DNA of 64,000 bases from assembly GCF_001653235.2 (NCBI RefSeq), contig NC_035794.1, positions 620,001-684,000 on the forward strand. Reading direction: 5' to 3'. Under the pieces are notes generated by a model that worked only from the letters and a program-made list of their open reading frames with translations, did no database searches and had not been told where the DNA came from. Made by a program: the position numbers and the translations under genes. The DNA comes from Pochonia chlamydosporia 170. Lineage: Eukaryota; Ascomycota; Sordariomycetes; Hypocreales; Clavicipitaceae. Shown one piece after another: positions 38,572 through 49,352 of the stretch (position 1 is its first letter; each line of letters begins with the position of its first letter).

Positions 38572-39956
38572 ACAGCGTTTACAACGCCTGTGTTTTCGGA
38601 GAGAGCGCCTTTTATTTATTTTTTGGGCTCGTATTTTGCTGTATCGATCACTAGCGGCCGGCGGTGCTTAGGCGCATCTGCCGCTGGGAAAGGTCAAGTT
38701 ATCCGAGGTGCATTTATTTGGGCGGCAGGTCAAATCGCATTCAATGTTAGTTTTGGCAATGTTGAGGTGTCGGTCCTGGCAGGATCTGGGATTCCTAAAT
38801 ACCCGTTGCTCGAGTACATGTTTACGGTTTCTGGGTTGACGGGAGCATGTTCTTATGATACCCCCTTTGATAAGACACGGAATTGCCGCTGGCGAGCTGT
38901 TCATTGTATATGAGAAACAGTATTTTGTATGATGGTTTATCATGTTGGCCATGTACAGTTCGGTGCTGTTATTCCGGTCTGAGTTTGATGTTTGATTATC
39001 AGCGAGCGTCTTCATACTACATACCCCCTACAGCGATGTTTGCGAGGAACGCATATATATGTATATGTATATATATGTGCAAACAGAAACATAGAAATTA
39101 TGAACTACCTAGCGACTCACGCATAACGTGTAGCAAGGTTCGCAGTGCCGTTTCCCGTGTTCGGTATGTGCCGGAATGTGATGTGACAAATTGTCGCGCC
39201 TAACAATTTATACCATGACAGGAAATGCTTGGTGGTCGCACATGGGGACTTGGTGGGTGACCAAACTGTAGCTTGGGCCAGATTTCTAAAAATACGTGTC
39301 AAGTATTAACATTGAACTGTCAATTGAATGCAGATGACTGCATTGTGTAAGGATTACCTCGAACCACAATTGCTTTGCAGGGTCGTCAATGGAGCAGATC
39401 AGCCCTTTGAGTACTCCGCACGAAGCATTGGACCAGACACAAAGGTTGTCTCGTATTGGTGTTCAATGTTGTCGGCTTGATCCCATTTGAGCGAGTTCCA
39501 GTCCGTCAAGTTGCTTGGGTGTGCTTGGGTGCCGCCTTGTCCCCTGTGCTTGTACCCTTGCCCACCTTCAGACCTGCATGTGTGCTGAGCCTGGGAGGAC
39601 ACAAGCATGCACCCACCTCACGCGCCTGGTCTGGCCTGACTTGCGTCAACGTCTGCTTGTCCCCACCACTAGTCTGGTCAATGGCATTGCAACAGGCCAG
39701 ACCATAATAAATCCACTTCGGCCGGTTGGACCACACATGCAGTTTATTAGTCCTCATTGCTCAAGCTGTCATTGTACCACGTCGAAAGGCAGCACCAAAC
39801 ACCACGATGCATGCTACGGGAGAATTGCCCCAAGAACGTAAACCGGCATAACGTCGACCGCAGTCCATACACTCTTTACTCCTCCCTCCTCATATCCTGT
39901 GACAGGGCCGGACCAACATACGTAGCACATCGTCATCTGCGTTCGAGAGCCTCGCC
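38572..39956. other. Spacer upstream of the TMF1-like gene
   Basis: No coding region is supported. It contains an ATATATGTAT microsatellite (39051-39078), TTCAATGTT copies (about 38739 and 39461), an AACATTGAA copy near 39308, and CCAGAC/GTCTGG copies (39432, 39628, 39672, 39697). The last 120 bases form the TMF1-like leader. Confidence 0.45.
39051..39078. repeat. AT-rich microsatellite (ATATATGT)
   Basis: An alternating AT/GT tract of about 28 bp in the spacer between the giant repeat protein gene and the TMF1-like gene. Confidence 0.7.
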
Positions 39957-42696
39957 ATGGCTGCGCCGGGAAAGCAGTCAAGATGGGGCTCGTTCCTCTC
40001 CCAGGCCGTTGCGGGTGTTGAATCGAGGTTGGACAACATGCTGGCTGAACCCGAAGACGCTCGTCCCCAAGACAGTTCTGCTGCGGCTTCTCCCGCTGAC
40101 CCTGCGTCTCCCGCAGCAACGACGACAAAACAGCAGCCAGCCTCGCAACAGTTGGCAGTGCCTGCTAAACCCAGTCCGGGTAAGTTGAGCTATAGACGTG
40201 CTGTAAAAAGCATCGCCAGTTGCCAGCTTGCTGGTCTAATTAATTTCATGGCCAGGAAACTCGCGATCCTCGTCAACCAGCCGCACCAATGATCGATTGC
40301 AAGCACGACTTGCCCAGGCCATGTCTGGAAAGGGCACGCCCGGCGGCCCTGGGAGCAGAGGCACCGCGTCTCCTCGAAGTTCAGTCGACCAACCCAGCCG
40401 GCCTTCAATAGAGCGACGATCGACGGATAAGCGAGTCGAATCGAAAGCAGAAGATGGCAGTGCTATTTCAGAGTCTACAGGAGCAGAGACGTCCCTAGCA
40501 GTTGTGGAACCGTCTGAGATCAACCCGAGTGAAGATGCTACGAATACTTCCGCCGACCTGTCCTCTATTGAACCTGCGCCAGAAGTCACCAATGGAGAAT
40601 CGTCCACCCCAGAGGATTCTCTCCAGCTTTCTCAACAACCGAAGACAGTCCAAGAAGAACCGCCAGCCGTGACAGTACCTGAAATAGCATCCGAGAACGC
40701 GAGCTATGCTAAGGAGATAGAAGAACTAAAAGTCAAGCAACAAGAGGAGATACAAGAATATGTGGAGAGGATAGATTCACTTCAATCAAAGCTCCAGTAT
40801 TTGTCCAAGGCGGCGGCCGAGACTGCCAAAGCAGCTGCCTCATCAGCACCATCAGGCAGCAACGAGCGAAAGCTCGCTGAAAAGGATGAGAAAATTGCTT
40901 TGCTTATGGAGGAAGGGCAGAAACTTTCTACCAACGAACATAAATTAAGAACTACAATCAAGAAGCTGCGGGCTCAAATAGGAGACAACGACAAGCAAGC
41001 AGAAGAGTTGAAGAGAAATCGGGACAAGGCGCTGTCTGAGACAGATGCTCTTCGTGCTCGCCTAAACGGCTCCGAGGAGACTGAGAAACGCAAGGAGGAA
41101 ACCAGACGCGCCACCGCGGCGCTGCAAAAGGATATCGACACATTGAAGAAGGACAATGCCAAAAAAGACGATGCTTACCGGCGGTTGGATCAGGAGTGGA
41201 AATCTAAAACAGAACAGGCTGAGATTGCGCATCGAGAGGCCATGAACAAGGCTTTGGCTGCGGAGCGTCAAAAACTAAAGACATTGGAAGATACAAACTC
41301 CAATCTCCGTGCTGAAAGAGATGCAGCTGCTGAAAAGGCTCGCCATGATGAGATTGAGTGGAGTGAAAAACTTGAGCGTGCTGCTGAGCGTAGCCGAAAA
41401 AGCGAGGAAGAACTCAAGATCGAGTTGCAGGCAATGGAGGGCAAATTGGAGGCTATGAGAACGGCAGCGGAGGAAGCTTCTTCTGGCTCTGGGGGAGAAG
41501 CCCAGGTGAAGATGTTCAGGCAAATTGAGACTCTGCAGTCCCAATATGCGTCAGCCAGAGAAAATTGGCAAGGCATTGAAGCATCGCTGCTCGCCAAGAC
41601 AGCAAACTTGGAAAAGGAGAGAGACGAGGCACAACGTCGAGAGTCAGAAATGAGAAAGAAGGCAAGAGATGCGGTAAGTTATTCGAAATTGGACTGCGAT
41701 TGCACAGACATCGAGAAGCTAACTTCCCCTTTCTTCTCCCAGGCTGTTCGGTCAAGGCATCTCGAGGAAGAGTTGCAGGATGTACAGCCGTCTCTGGTCA
41801 CTGTCCGTCAGGAATTAGAGGCATGTCGTGGTGATTTGATAGCATTACAAGCTTTATACAAAGAGTCGCAAGTCGCCTTGGATGAAACCCGAGAGGAACT
41901 GGAAAAGGCAAAGGAGAATGCTGCAGAGAGGGAAGACCCCCTCGAGGCACAGCAACAGCAGTGGGTGGACGACGTTGCAGGTGCAACATCAAAAGGCCAC
42001 CGAAGTCAACCTGACTCACCACTCCTCTCCGTCTCAAGAACCTATAGCTCAGATATGATGGGATTGGGTATTTTGAGCAAACCACGCAGGTCACATACCC
42101 CCGGCAGCATACCGGACAGTCACGCGGAGCTCATGTCACCGATTAGGCGCCTTTCATGTCAACCGCCGCTGCGCCCTAGAGAGGCGTCATATGCTGGATC
42201 TGGCCCGCCGCCCACCCCGTTCTCTCCGTTTGAACCACCAAGCGAAACTGGGCAACTACCGTCGCCTCCTGCTGCAGAGCGTGAAAATGGGGTGGCTGAT
42301 GCAATCCCTTCTTCACCGCGCCAAGTGGCACAGGATATGGTGTCTGTATCCACAGTAGCCGCCGGGCCGTCAGTGCAGTTAGTAGAGAGGATGAGCGCTG
42401 CTATCCGCAGATTAGAAGCGGAGAAGGTTACAGCAAAGGAAGAGATGGCAAGAGTTTCCAGCCAGAGAGACGAGGCTAGAACGGACATGGTCGGTCTCAT
42501 GAAGGAGCTGGAAGAAACTAAAGCGGCCGCTGCGAAGCTACCACAGCTAGAAGAGGAAGTCAAAACCATCGACGCTAGGTACCAGACGACATTAGAGATG
42601 TTGGGTGAGAAGAGTGAGCTTGTCGAAGAGCTTAGAGCTGATGTTGAGGACGTTAAGGCAATGTACCGCGAGCTTGTGGAGCGAACGATCAAATGA
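39957..42696 (+). CDS. Golgi coiled-coil protein, TMF1/Sgm1 family
   Basis: TMF1 (yeast Sgm1) is a peripheral Golgi golgin that binds Rab6-type GTPases and tethers vesicles. Three exons (39957-40179, 40256-41673, 41743-42696) encode 864 aa. The N-terminus MAAPGKQSRWGSFLSQAVAG resembles the conserved amphipathic start of the family. A low-complexity Ser/Pro/Ala linker leads into a long coiled coil of heptads (about residues 200-620), a Pro/Ser linker, and the C-terminal TMF-type coiled-coil domain (about 755-860; VQLVERMSAAIRRLEAEKV, MLGEKSELVEELRADVEDVK). Intron 2 is 69 nt, a multiple of three and free of stops, so the unspliced frame also reads through. Its GTAAGT donor and CTCCCAG acceptor support splicing. 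Confidence 0.88.
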
Positions 42697-42803
42697 TATA
42701 TCAAAGTATAGCGAATGGGGATGAGATTCATTTTCTTTTTTCATTTTTTTTTTTTCACGGGAGCAACAGGATAGATTCGTTCTACCTACTTTTTAACATT
42801 TGT

Positions 42804-43983
42804 CTACGGAGCCAGTTCGATCCCTTCGCGCTCAGCGCCTTGCATGATGTAGCGGCGAACCTATGCATGGCGTTAATAACTTATGGGATCATAGAGTAGA
42901 ACTTCTCGTGTATATATATGCATACCTCTTTATCTGGCGCCAAGTCCAGAGCCAAGACATCTTCCGAGTTCTTCAACGTGAAGTCGGCACCTTCTTTTAG
43001 TAACACAATAGCGACATCACCTGAGACGAGTTAGACATTCCTGAACCTGGGCACAACGAATACAGGGTGTGTAAGTACCATGTCCCTCCGCAACGGCGTG
43101 ATGAAGAGGTGTATACCCTTCGTTATCCGTTGGGTTGAGTGGACTTTTGTTCTTGAGCAACAGCGTGACCATGGGCGCGGAACCAACTGCTGCCGCGCGG
43201 TGGATGGGATACTGCCCACGGCGATCACGCACCCGTGTAGATGCCGGAGGTGTGGACTCCAGAAGCAGACGAGCTATATCCATGTTCTTCTTTGATGCGA
43301 CGAAGTGAAGAGGTCTGGTTTTGGTTAGCAATCCGACTTGGGAGAATATTGACTGGAGTTCTTTCTTTATACCTGGCCGCTGGAATCTGTACCACGCTCA
43401 TCATCAGTTTGGGTAGTTCCTTAATGTAAGACTAAATGGGAGTATTCTCACTTTTCTCATTGACTTCTGCGCCTTTCTGAATCAACACTCTCAGAACAGG
43501 TTCGCTGTCAGGAACACTGGCTGATATCATGAGCGGCGTCCAACCGCTCTCGTCCTGGGAGTCGGATGTTAGTAATGGTAGCTTCCATGAATACAAAAAA
43601 CCCGGGGGTATCCAAATCTTACTTGAACATCAGGATCAAAATTAGCTTGATTAGCCAGCAGTGTGACGATTTCTAGGTTATTCGATGAGGCGGCCCAGTG
43701 GATGGGGTACCGGCCGTCATCGTCCTTCTTCCTGGAGGACCTCGGGTCCGTCTATAGCAGTGTATTAGATTGGTATGTGACTGGTTGATGCAACAGGAAA
43801 GGTGAAATGCTAGTGGGTGGATTTGGGTTGTATTTCTTACTTTGAGCAAGCCTTCTGCCTTAAGGACTGATCGATTTTGTAAGCGGAATGAAGTAACATG
43901 AAGCTGGAGTGTGGAAGAGAGTGACTACCATTTCCTTCCCTGGCGGCAGTATGAAGAGGGAACTTGTCGGCTTCTTCACTCAT
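42804..43983 (-). CDS. NAS6: 26S proteasome assembly chaperone Nas6/gankyrin (ankyrin repeats), junction problem
   Basis: Nas6 (PSMD10) is an ankyrin-repeat chaperone that binds Rpt3 during assembly of the 19S base. Exons on the minus strand: 43983-43929 (MSEEADKFPLHTAAREGN), 43866-43841, 43751-43623, 43554-43452, a problem region, about 43311-43075, then exons giving GDVAIVLLKEGADFTL and the end EVRRYIMQGAEREGIELAP. The repeats show the family series GRYPIHWAASSNNLEIV, GWTPLMISASVPDSEPVL, PLHFVASKKNMDIARLLLE, GQYPIHRAAAVGSAPMVTLL and GYTPLHHAVAEGHG. Between 43452 and 43311 the expected exon (N-S-S-G-Q, 43398-43385) splices out of frame with the next exon. Only a 7-nt micro-exon, or an indel, restores the frame. 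All other junctions fit. Confidence 0.85.
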
Positions 43984-44404
43984 ACTTGCTTGGGAAATAT
44001 TGCAATATCGAAACAAGCTGCGCGGGACTTGTAAATTTTACAAAAATGACGTACGATCGGATTAACGGGTTTGAAAGTATCACATTAGCGATGGTGCGTT
44101 GGAGGTTACTGGCGTAATAAAGGTTGGTTCGAAATCACCAGACCCGACATGGACAGGCATCAGACCAAAACGTCAAGCTCTTGCCTGGGCTGGGCTGCTT
44201 GCAGTAACCAGACTGCTCGACACTTGACTTAAATGTTCCATTGTGGCGGCGCTTCAAGGGTGGGGCAGACCGTGCTGGCGCCACACGAGGCTGCACCTCC
44301 AACCGGAAAGAAAGTTGACCGTTTGATCTTTCAGATCGCATACCACCAATCCAACTTTTTGCTCCAGCAATATCCAAGGCCGTCACCAAAACGCGTCCTC
44401 CACC
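43984..44404. promoter_or_regulatory. Divergent promoter region NAS6/PRP46
   Basis: This 420-bp region separates two divergent starts. CCAGAC copies occur near 44138 and 44205, and a CAGACC near 44162. No gene is supported. Confidence 0.45.
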
Positions 44405-45924
44405 ATGGAGACACCCCAGCAGCCGCAGGACGCGCTGCAACTGAGCGCACTGGCGTCTCAGAATGCGCTCATCTCCCGAAACCTGTACACGAGGGCCGCA
44501 GAACAACCCAATGGCAAGCGACAGAAATTGGACGACGTGTTTGAAGATCCCATAATGAAGCGCCGATTCGAAGCTGAATACTCCAACGTGACGACGCTAC
44601 CCGCCTCCCTCGCAGCCAGACAACCGTCGGCCAAGCCTGGCAAGAAAATAGCCTCCAAACAAAAGGCTACTGGACCAGCACGACCAGCGCAGAAGATGCT
44701 CGAAGCTGGGCCAGGTTCCTCAGCTGTTCCAACACCATCCGCAAACGACTCGCCAAATAACAACAATATGACGCTGACAACAAGAGGTTCGCAAACCTTT
44801 CAACAGCCAAAGCCCGAGTGGCATCCCCCGTGGAAGCTAATGCGCGTCATCTCTGGACATCTCGGCTGGGTGCGCAGTTTGGCCGTCGAGCCAGGAAACA
44901 AGTGGTTTGCCAGCGGAGCGGGCGACAGAACTATCAAGATTTGGGATCTGGCCACCGGTTCTCTGCGCCTGACACTCACAGGGCACATCAGCACGGTTCG
45001 TGGCCTAGCAGTCTCGCCACGACACCCCTATCTGTTCTCCTGTGGCGAAGACAAAATGGTCAAGTGCTGGGACTTGGAAACAAACAAAGTAATCCGACAC
45101 TACCACGGCCATCTCAGCGGCGTGTACGCCCTTTCCCTCCACCCGACCCTCGATGTGCTCGTCACCGGTGGTCGTGACGGCGTTGCCCGAGTCTGGGATA
45201 TGCGAACGCGTAGCAACATTCACGTGCTTTCCGGACACACAGGGACCGTCGCCGACGTCAAGTGCCAGGAGGCTGATCCCCAGGTCATCACCGGATCTCT
45301 CGACTCTACTGTCAGATTGTGGGATCTCGCCGCAGGCAAAACCATGGGTGTCCTGACGCATCACAAGAAGGGTGTTCGCGCCCTGGCTTGCCACCCTACC
45401 GAATTTACCTTTGCGAGCGGCAGCACGGGGAGCATCAAACAATGGAAGTGTCCTGAGGGGGCGTTTATGCAGAATTTTGAAGGACACAATGCCATTATCA
45501 ACACTTTGAGTGTTAACCAGAACAATGTTTTCTTCTCAGGAGGTAAGATTTGACAACCCTGCCACCGCTCCAAGAGTAATGGGCATTTGCTAACAATGCA
45601 TGAAATATTAGGTGACAATGGTTCAATGAGTTTCTGGGATTGGAAGACCGGCTACCGCTTCCAGTCACTAGATACCACGGCCCAGCCCGGCTCTCTGGAT
45701 GCTGAAGCGGGTATTATGGCTTCGACATTTGATCGCTCAGGCTTGCGTTTGATTTGTGGCGAAGCTGACAAGACGAGTACGTGTTTTCCTGCAATTCCAA
45801 CCCTTACTTTTGCGATTATGTTGCTAATCCGTTTGTAGTTAAAATTTGGAAACCCGATGACAAAGCTACTGAGGAATCACACCCATTACAATGGGCCCCT
45901 TCACTAGGGCGACGCAAGTTTTGA
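44405..45924 (+). CDS. PRP46: Pre-mRNA-splicing factor PRP46 (PLRG1), WD40 repeats
   Basis: Prp46/PLRG1 is a WD40 subunit of the Prp19-associated (NineTeen) complex and is needed for spliceosome activation. Three exons (44405-45542, 45612-45776, 45839-45924) encode 462 aa. A charged N-terminus with [15 protein letters not shown] is followed by [20 protein letters not shown], the invariant entry into the beta-propeller. At least seven WD repeats can be read, with the blades ending [53 protein letters not shown] and IKIWKPDD. The start follows ACCATGG. It ends 119 bp from the stop of convergent ORC1. Confidence 0.97.
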
Positions 45925-46043
45925 GGAATAAACATAAACATGATAAAATGGACAGGGATGGAAATTTGGAGTGCATTATGAGTGTATATATCGGCGTTTA
46001 CAAACGGGTCGGCTTTGAATACCCTTAATTACTATTGTGTACA

Positions 46044-48410
46044 TTATACACCCAGCCCCATGGCCCTCAACTCTCCATCATCGCGAAGTGCCATTTTCAC
46101 CTCATCATCTGCAATGGCTAATCGTAGTTTGCTGGACCGTTCGGCACGGTGCGCTTCCAGGTTTATCAGCCCTGCTGCAACGAGGTCTAGCGCAGCTGTG
46201 TGTACGTAGCTTGGTCTTCCCAAATGTCGCTGTGCCACCGCTGGTGTCCCCTGAAGACCACTATCCAGAATCTGCGCCATGCCAGGAAGCGCAGGGGAAG
46301 AATGGGCCGTTGCTCGCTGTAATTCATCTATAGTCTCTCCAAAAGTAGTTTCCACTAGTCCTGTCCTTCGTATTCTAAGGAGGACGGCTGCCATGAGGAG
46401 TTTTGACATCAAAGGGAGTCCCCGTAGGTGTTGCTGGACAGGGTTCGTTGTTGCTTCATTTATGGCCTTTTTGACAGTCGCAATGGTCACCTTCCCCCGG
46501 CGAATCGAATCTTGTGCGCCGTGCTTACTGGGTGTCATGGGATCGCCCTGTGCGTCGCCCTCTGCGATTTCTACGGCGCGCCGGCAGATGTCCAGTGCTC
46601 TTCTGGCATCTCCGCTGACGGCGGCTACCTTTCTGCTTGCGAATTGCACAGCATCCGCGTCGACGACGTTTCCGGGGACTCCTTCCAATCGAGACTGGAT
46701 AATCTTCATGAGCTGTTCGTGGGTATAGCCTGGGAATGTGATACGCGTGAGACCTGGTGGACACGGCGGTTAGAAATAGTTATACAATCTTGCGTCATGG
46801 CGGGTGCAGGAAACAAGCTTACCTAGACGACTGCTGATTTTGTTGCTGAGTGTTCTTTCAGGAAGATCCATGGTGTTTGCTACAGCAAGAACAATGAGGC
46901 GACTGTGCCGCAGGGTTGGCCAGTTGAAGAAATTGTACATGACGGCCTGGTTTTTCGTTACCAGCTGATCGAGTTCGTCCATCAACACGACACAGGGCAC
47001 CCGTCGAGGACTAGGATTGTTAAACTCCCTCTCTAACAGATCGAGAGCTTGGGAAGGGCTTGCTCGTTGTCCTCTCAGCGCTTCCCAGAGTAACGTGTAC
47101 GATTGGTGGGGATCAGTGATTTTCATGCCATTAATCTCCACGAAAATGAAGTCATCTAGCTCATCTGAGCCGACTGCATCCTCGAGACGCGCAATGACCT
47201 CTCGGACGGTCGCTGTCTTGCCTGTGCCAGGGGTGCCTGAAATGTAGATGCAGTTTCCGGTTCCTTCTGTAATAGCCGCTTCAAGGTGCGAGTATACCAG
47301 AGAGAACTCGCCCTCTCGACAAGGCAAACTGGTTGGGACAGAGGATACGTGAAGGCGAGATCGTGCTATTTGGAATGGGGATGATTGGACTGCGCTCGGG
47401 GAGAGCTTTCTCGTTGCCAAGGGTGTGAACTCAAGTTTCTTTCCCGGTCCCCTGTACATAATGATTAGCGTCAACGCAGCCAAATGGCAGGACTAAAAAA
47501 TGTATACCTCTTTTGGGACCGAGGCACTGGCTCTGCATTTCCCCGTTTCGACTGCGGTGTAGTGACCGTAGACCGAGATCCCTTGGTTGGTGTTTGTGGC
47601 GGTAGATATGCAGCATCTTGAGGGGATTGCTCGCGAGCCTTCCTTCGCCCCCGAGTAGCCTTTGTGTTCTTTTCAACAAAGTCAATCAGCTTGAACATGT
47701 CGCCAACACCAGAATAGAGTTCCTCCCAGATGAACTCTTCGGTATATGTTGCTGTTCTCGTGCCACAACCCCGGCGACAAACAAATGTCTTGCCATAATC
47801 TTTCGACTGTCGAGAAATCTTCCCAGAGGGGTGTCTGGATAAAAATGCCTCCAGCGACATTACCTTGGCCTTGCCATTGATTGATGCCAAAGGGTTGACA
47901 TCCCACGACGGGGAAACGTACAGCTCGTTCTACCACAAGCAGCCATGTTAGCACTTCCAAGTTGCGGTATCTCGCCAGATAAACGTCGATCCATACCCAG
48001 TAGAAATCGTTACGCTTCTTATCCTTGTTCCGAATTTCTTTCTCTGTCGAAAACCACATAAAGTTGGCGGCCTTGTCCCCTTCCCCATCGTCCTCTACAA
48101 ACTCGCAAATGATGGCCACCCAGGCCTCATTGGAACCATCCGCCTTCAGGAGCACTGTATCACCTATGCGGCACTCAAAAGTACCCATTCGAGCTCCAAC
48201 GATCTTGTTCCCCGTGACTTTTCTCCTTTTTCGGTCGCTCTGCGTGTCGTCGCCGGCTCGGTCTGGTTCCTCGACATTGTAGATCCAGTCCCAGGGTAAA
48301 TCATCGCTGCCCAATTCGTCGTCTGAATCCTCGCGGCTGATGCCCGGGAGAGCCCTTTTCCGCCGAACAGCAGGTTCGGGTGCTTTTCTGGCGAGATTTT
48401 GCCGTGCCAT
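46044..48410 (-). CDS. ORC1: Origin recognition complex subunit 1
   Basis: Orc1 is the largest ATP-binding subunit of the origin recognition complex, which marks replication origins and loads MCM with Cdc6. Four exons on the minus strand (48410-47997, 47929-47508, 47451-46823, 46753-46044) give 724 aa. The N-terminal BAH domain, which contacts nucleosomes, spans about residues 60-230 (IGDTVLLKADGSNEAWVAII, NELYVSPSWDVNPL). A basic linker follows. The AAA+ module has Walker A GTPGTGKT (351-358), Walker B VVLMDELDQ (about 433-441), sensor 1 VLAVANTMD and the sensor 2 region SGDARRALDICRRA. A winged-helix domain ends the protein. The start MARQNLARK was chosen as the ATG closest to the conserved region; the frame stays open upstream. 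Confidence 0.96.
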
Positions 48411-48460
48411 GATGCTTCGTCGGTGTGCTTGGTGGTTGATGGGGAGCTTTCCGCCCATTA

Positions 48461-48466
48461 ACGCGT
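48461..48466. promoter_or_regulatory. MCB-like ACGCGT site upstream of ORC1
   Basis: A palindromic ACGCGT lies about 50 bp upstream of the ORC1 start codon. In yeasts this MluI cell-cycle box is bound by MBF (Mbp1/Swi6 type) and drives G1/S genes. Relevance here is inferred from the replication role of the gene. Confidence 0.45.
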
Positions 48467-49136
48467 TGGGAGACGCGACGAGCTCGGCGACCCCTGTTCT
48501 GGTGTCCGTGTGGAGCTCCTGCCCCACTTTGTTCACTTCAAACACCTACTTAAGTACCTAGGTATGTAAACGACGGCATCCTCGTAGGTCCATTGTGATA
48601 GATGAACCGTTTGAGGAACTCTCTCCAGTTAGTTGCTGATATAGAATAATTTCTGACACTACGAATCTGAGTTTTGTAGGCATATTCTACACAACAGTGT
48701 AATCTTTCTATCTGAAGATTCATTTGTGGTCGTTTCACATGCATGCGAGTATCAAATACCACAATATAAATCGCATGTTGCCCGGTAGAATTTCCTCCAC
48801 AGCGCAGCACAAATAATCTGCTTCAATCTTTACCCAGGCATGTAATTGCGCATGTGATTGTAAATTAACTTAACATCTCTGTCACAGTAGTGTCACCTCG
48901 CGCCTGCCAGTTTTCGCCTTACCCATGGAGATGACTTGTCCAACAACACGGCTGAGCTGTATAACTAAGCAGCGTGTCCAAAGTGTGATCATGAAACAAA
49001 GCTCTTGAGATCTTGCATCTGAAACGGGCTTTTACTATCTCCCAAGACAAATGATCGAAAGACTCCGACCCGTAGTGAAAACGATCCAGTCCATTGTCAG
49101 GGCATTGCGTTGAAGGAAAACAAACATCAAGCGAGC

Positions 49137-49206
49137 GGCAGCTGGCAGCCACCTGGTCAGGCAATTCCGAGCTTGCCAACCAATAAAGGCAGCTGGCAGC
49201 CACCTG
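49137..49206. repeat. Direct repeat of 19 bp with CAGCTG core
   Basis: The 19-bp sequence GGCAGCTGGCAGCCACCTG occurs at 49137-49155 and again, identical, at 49188-49206, 51 bp apart. Each copy contains CAGCTG and CACCTG, both E-box type hexamers. It lies about 150-215 bp upstream of the ATG at 49353. Confidence 0.7.
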
Positions 49207-49352
49207 TCTAGTTAAATTTCCCCTGATAAAACGTTCGACTTATCCATCCGCTTCCTACATGACTCCATGTCCTCTTTCATCCTTGCACACGTCTCAAGTC
49301 TCACAGTACCAACAGCTGTCAAAAAAGTCATAACTGCATTCACTCCTTCGTC

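Larger units (their letters stand above)
48411..49352. promoter_or_regulatory. Divergent promoter region of ORC1 and the downstream fungal-family gene
   Basis: This gap separates two divergent starts. It holds an ACGCGT site near ORC1, a TACCTAGGTA motif at about 48556-48565, AT-rich DNA in the middle, and a direct repeat at 49137-49206 nearer the other gene. No gene is supported within it. Confidence 0.5.
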
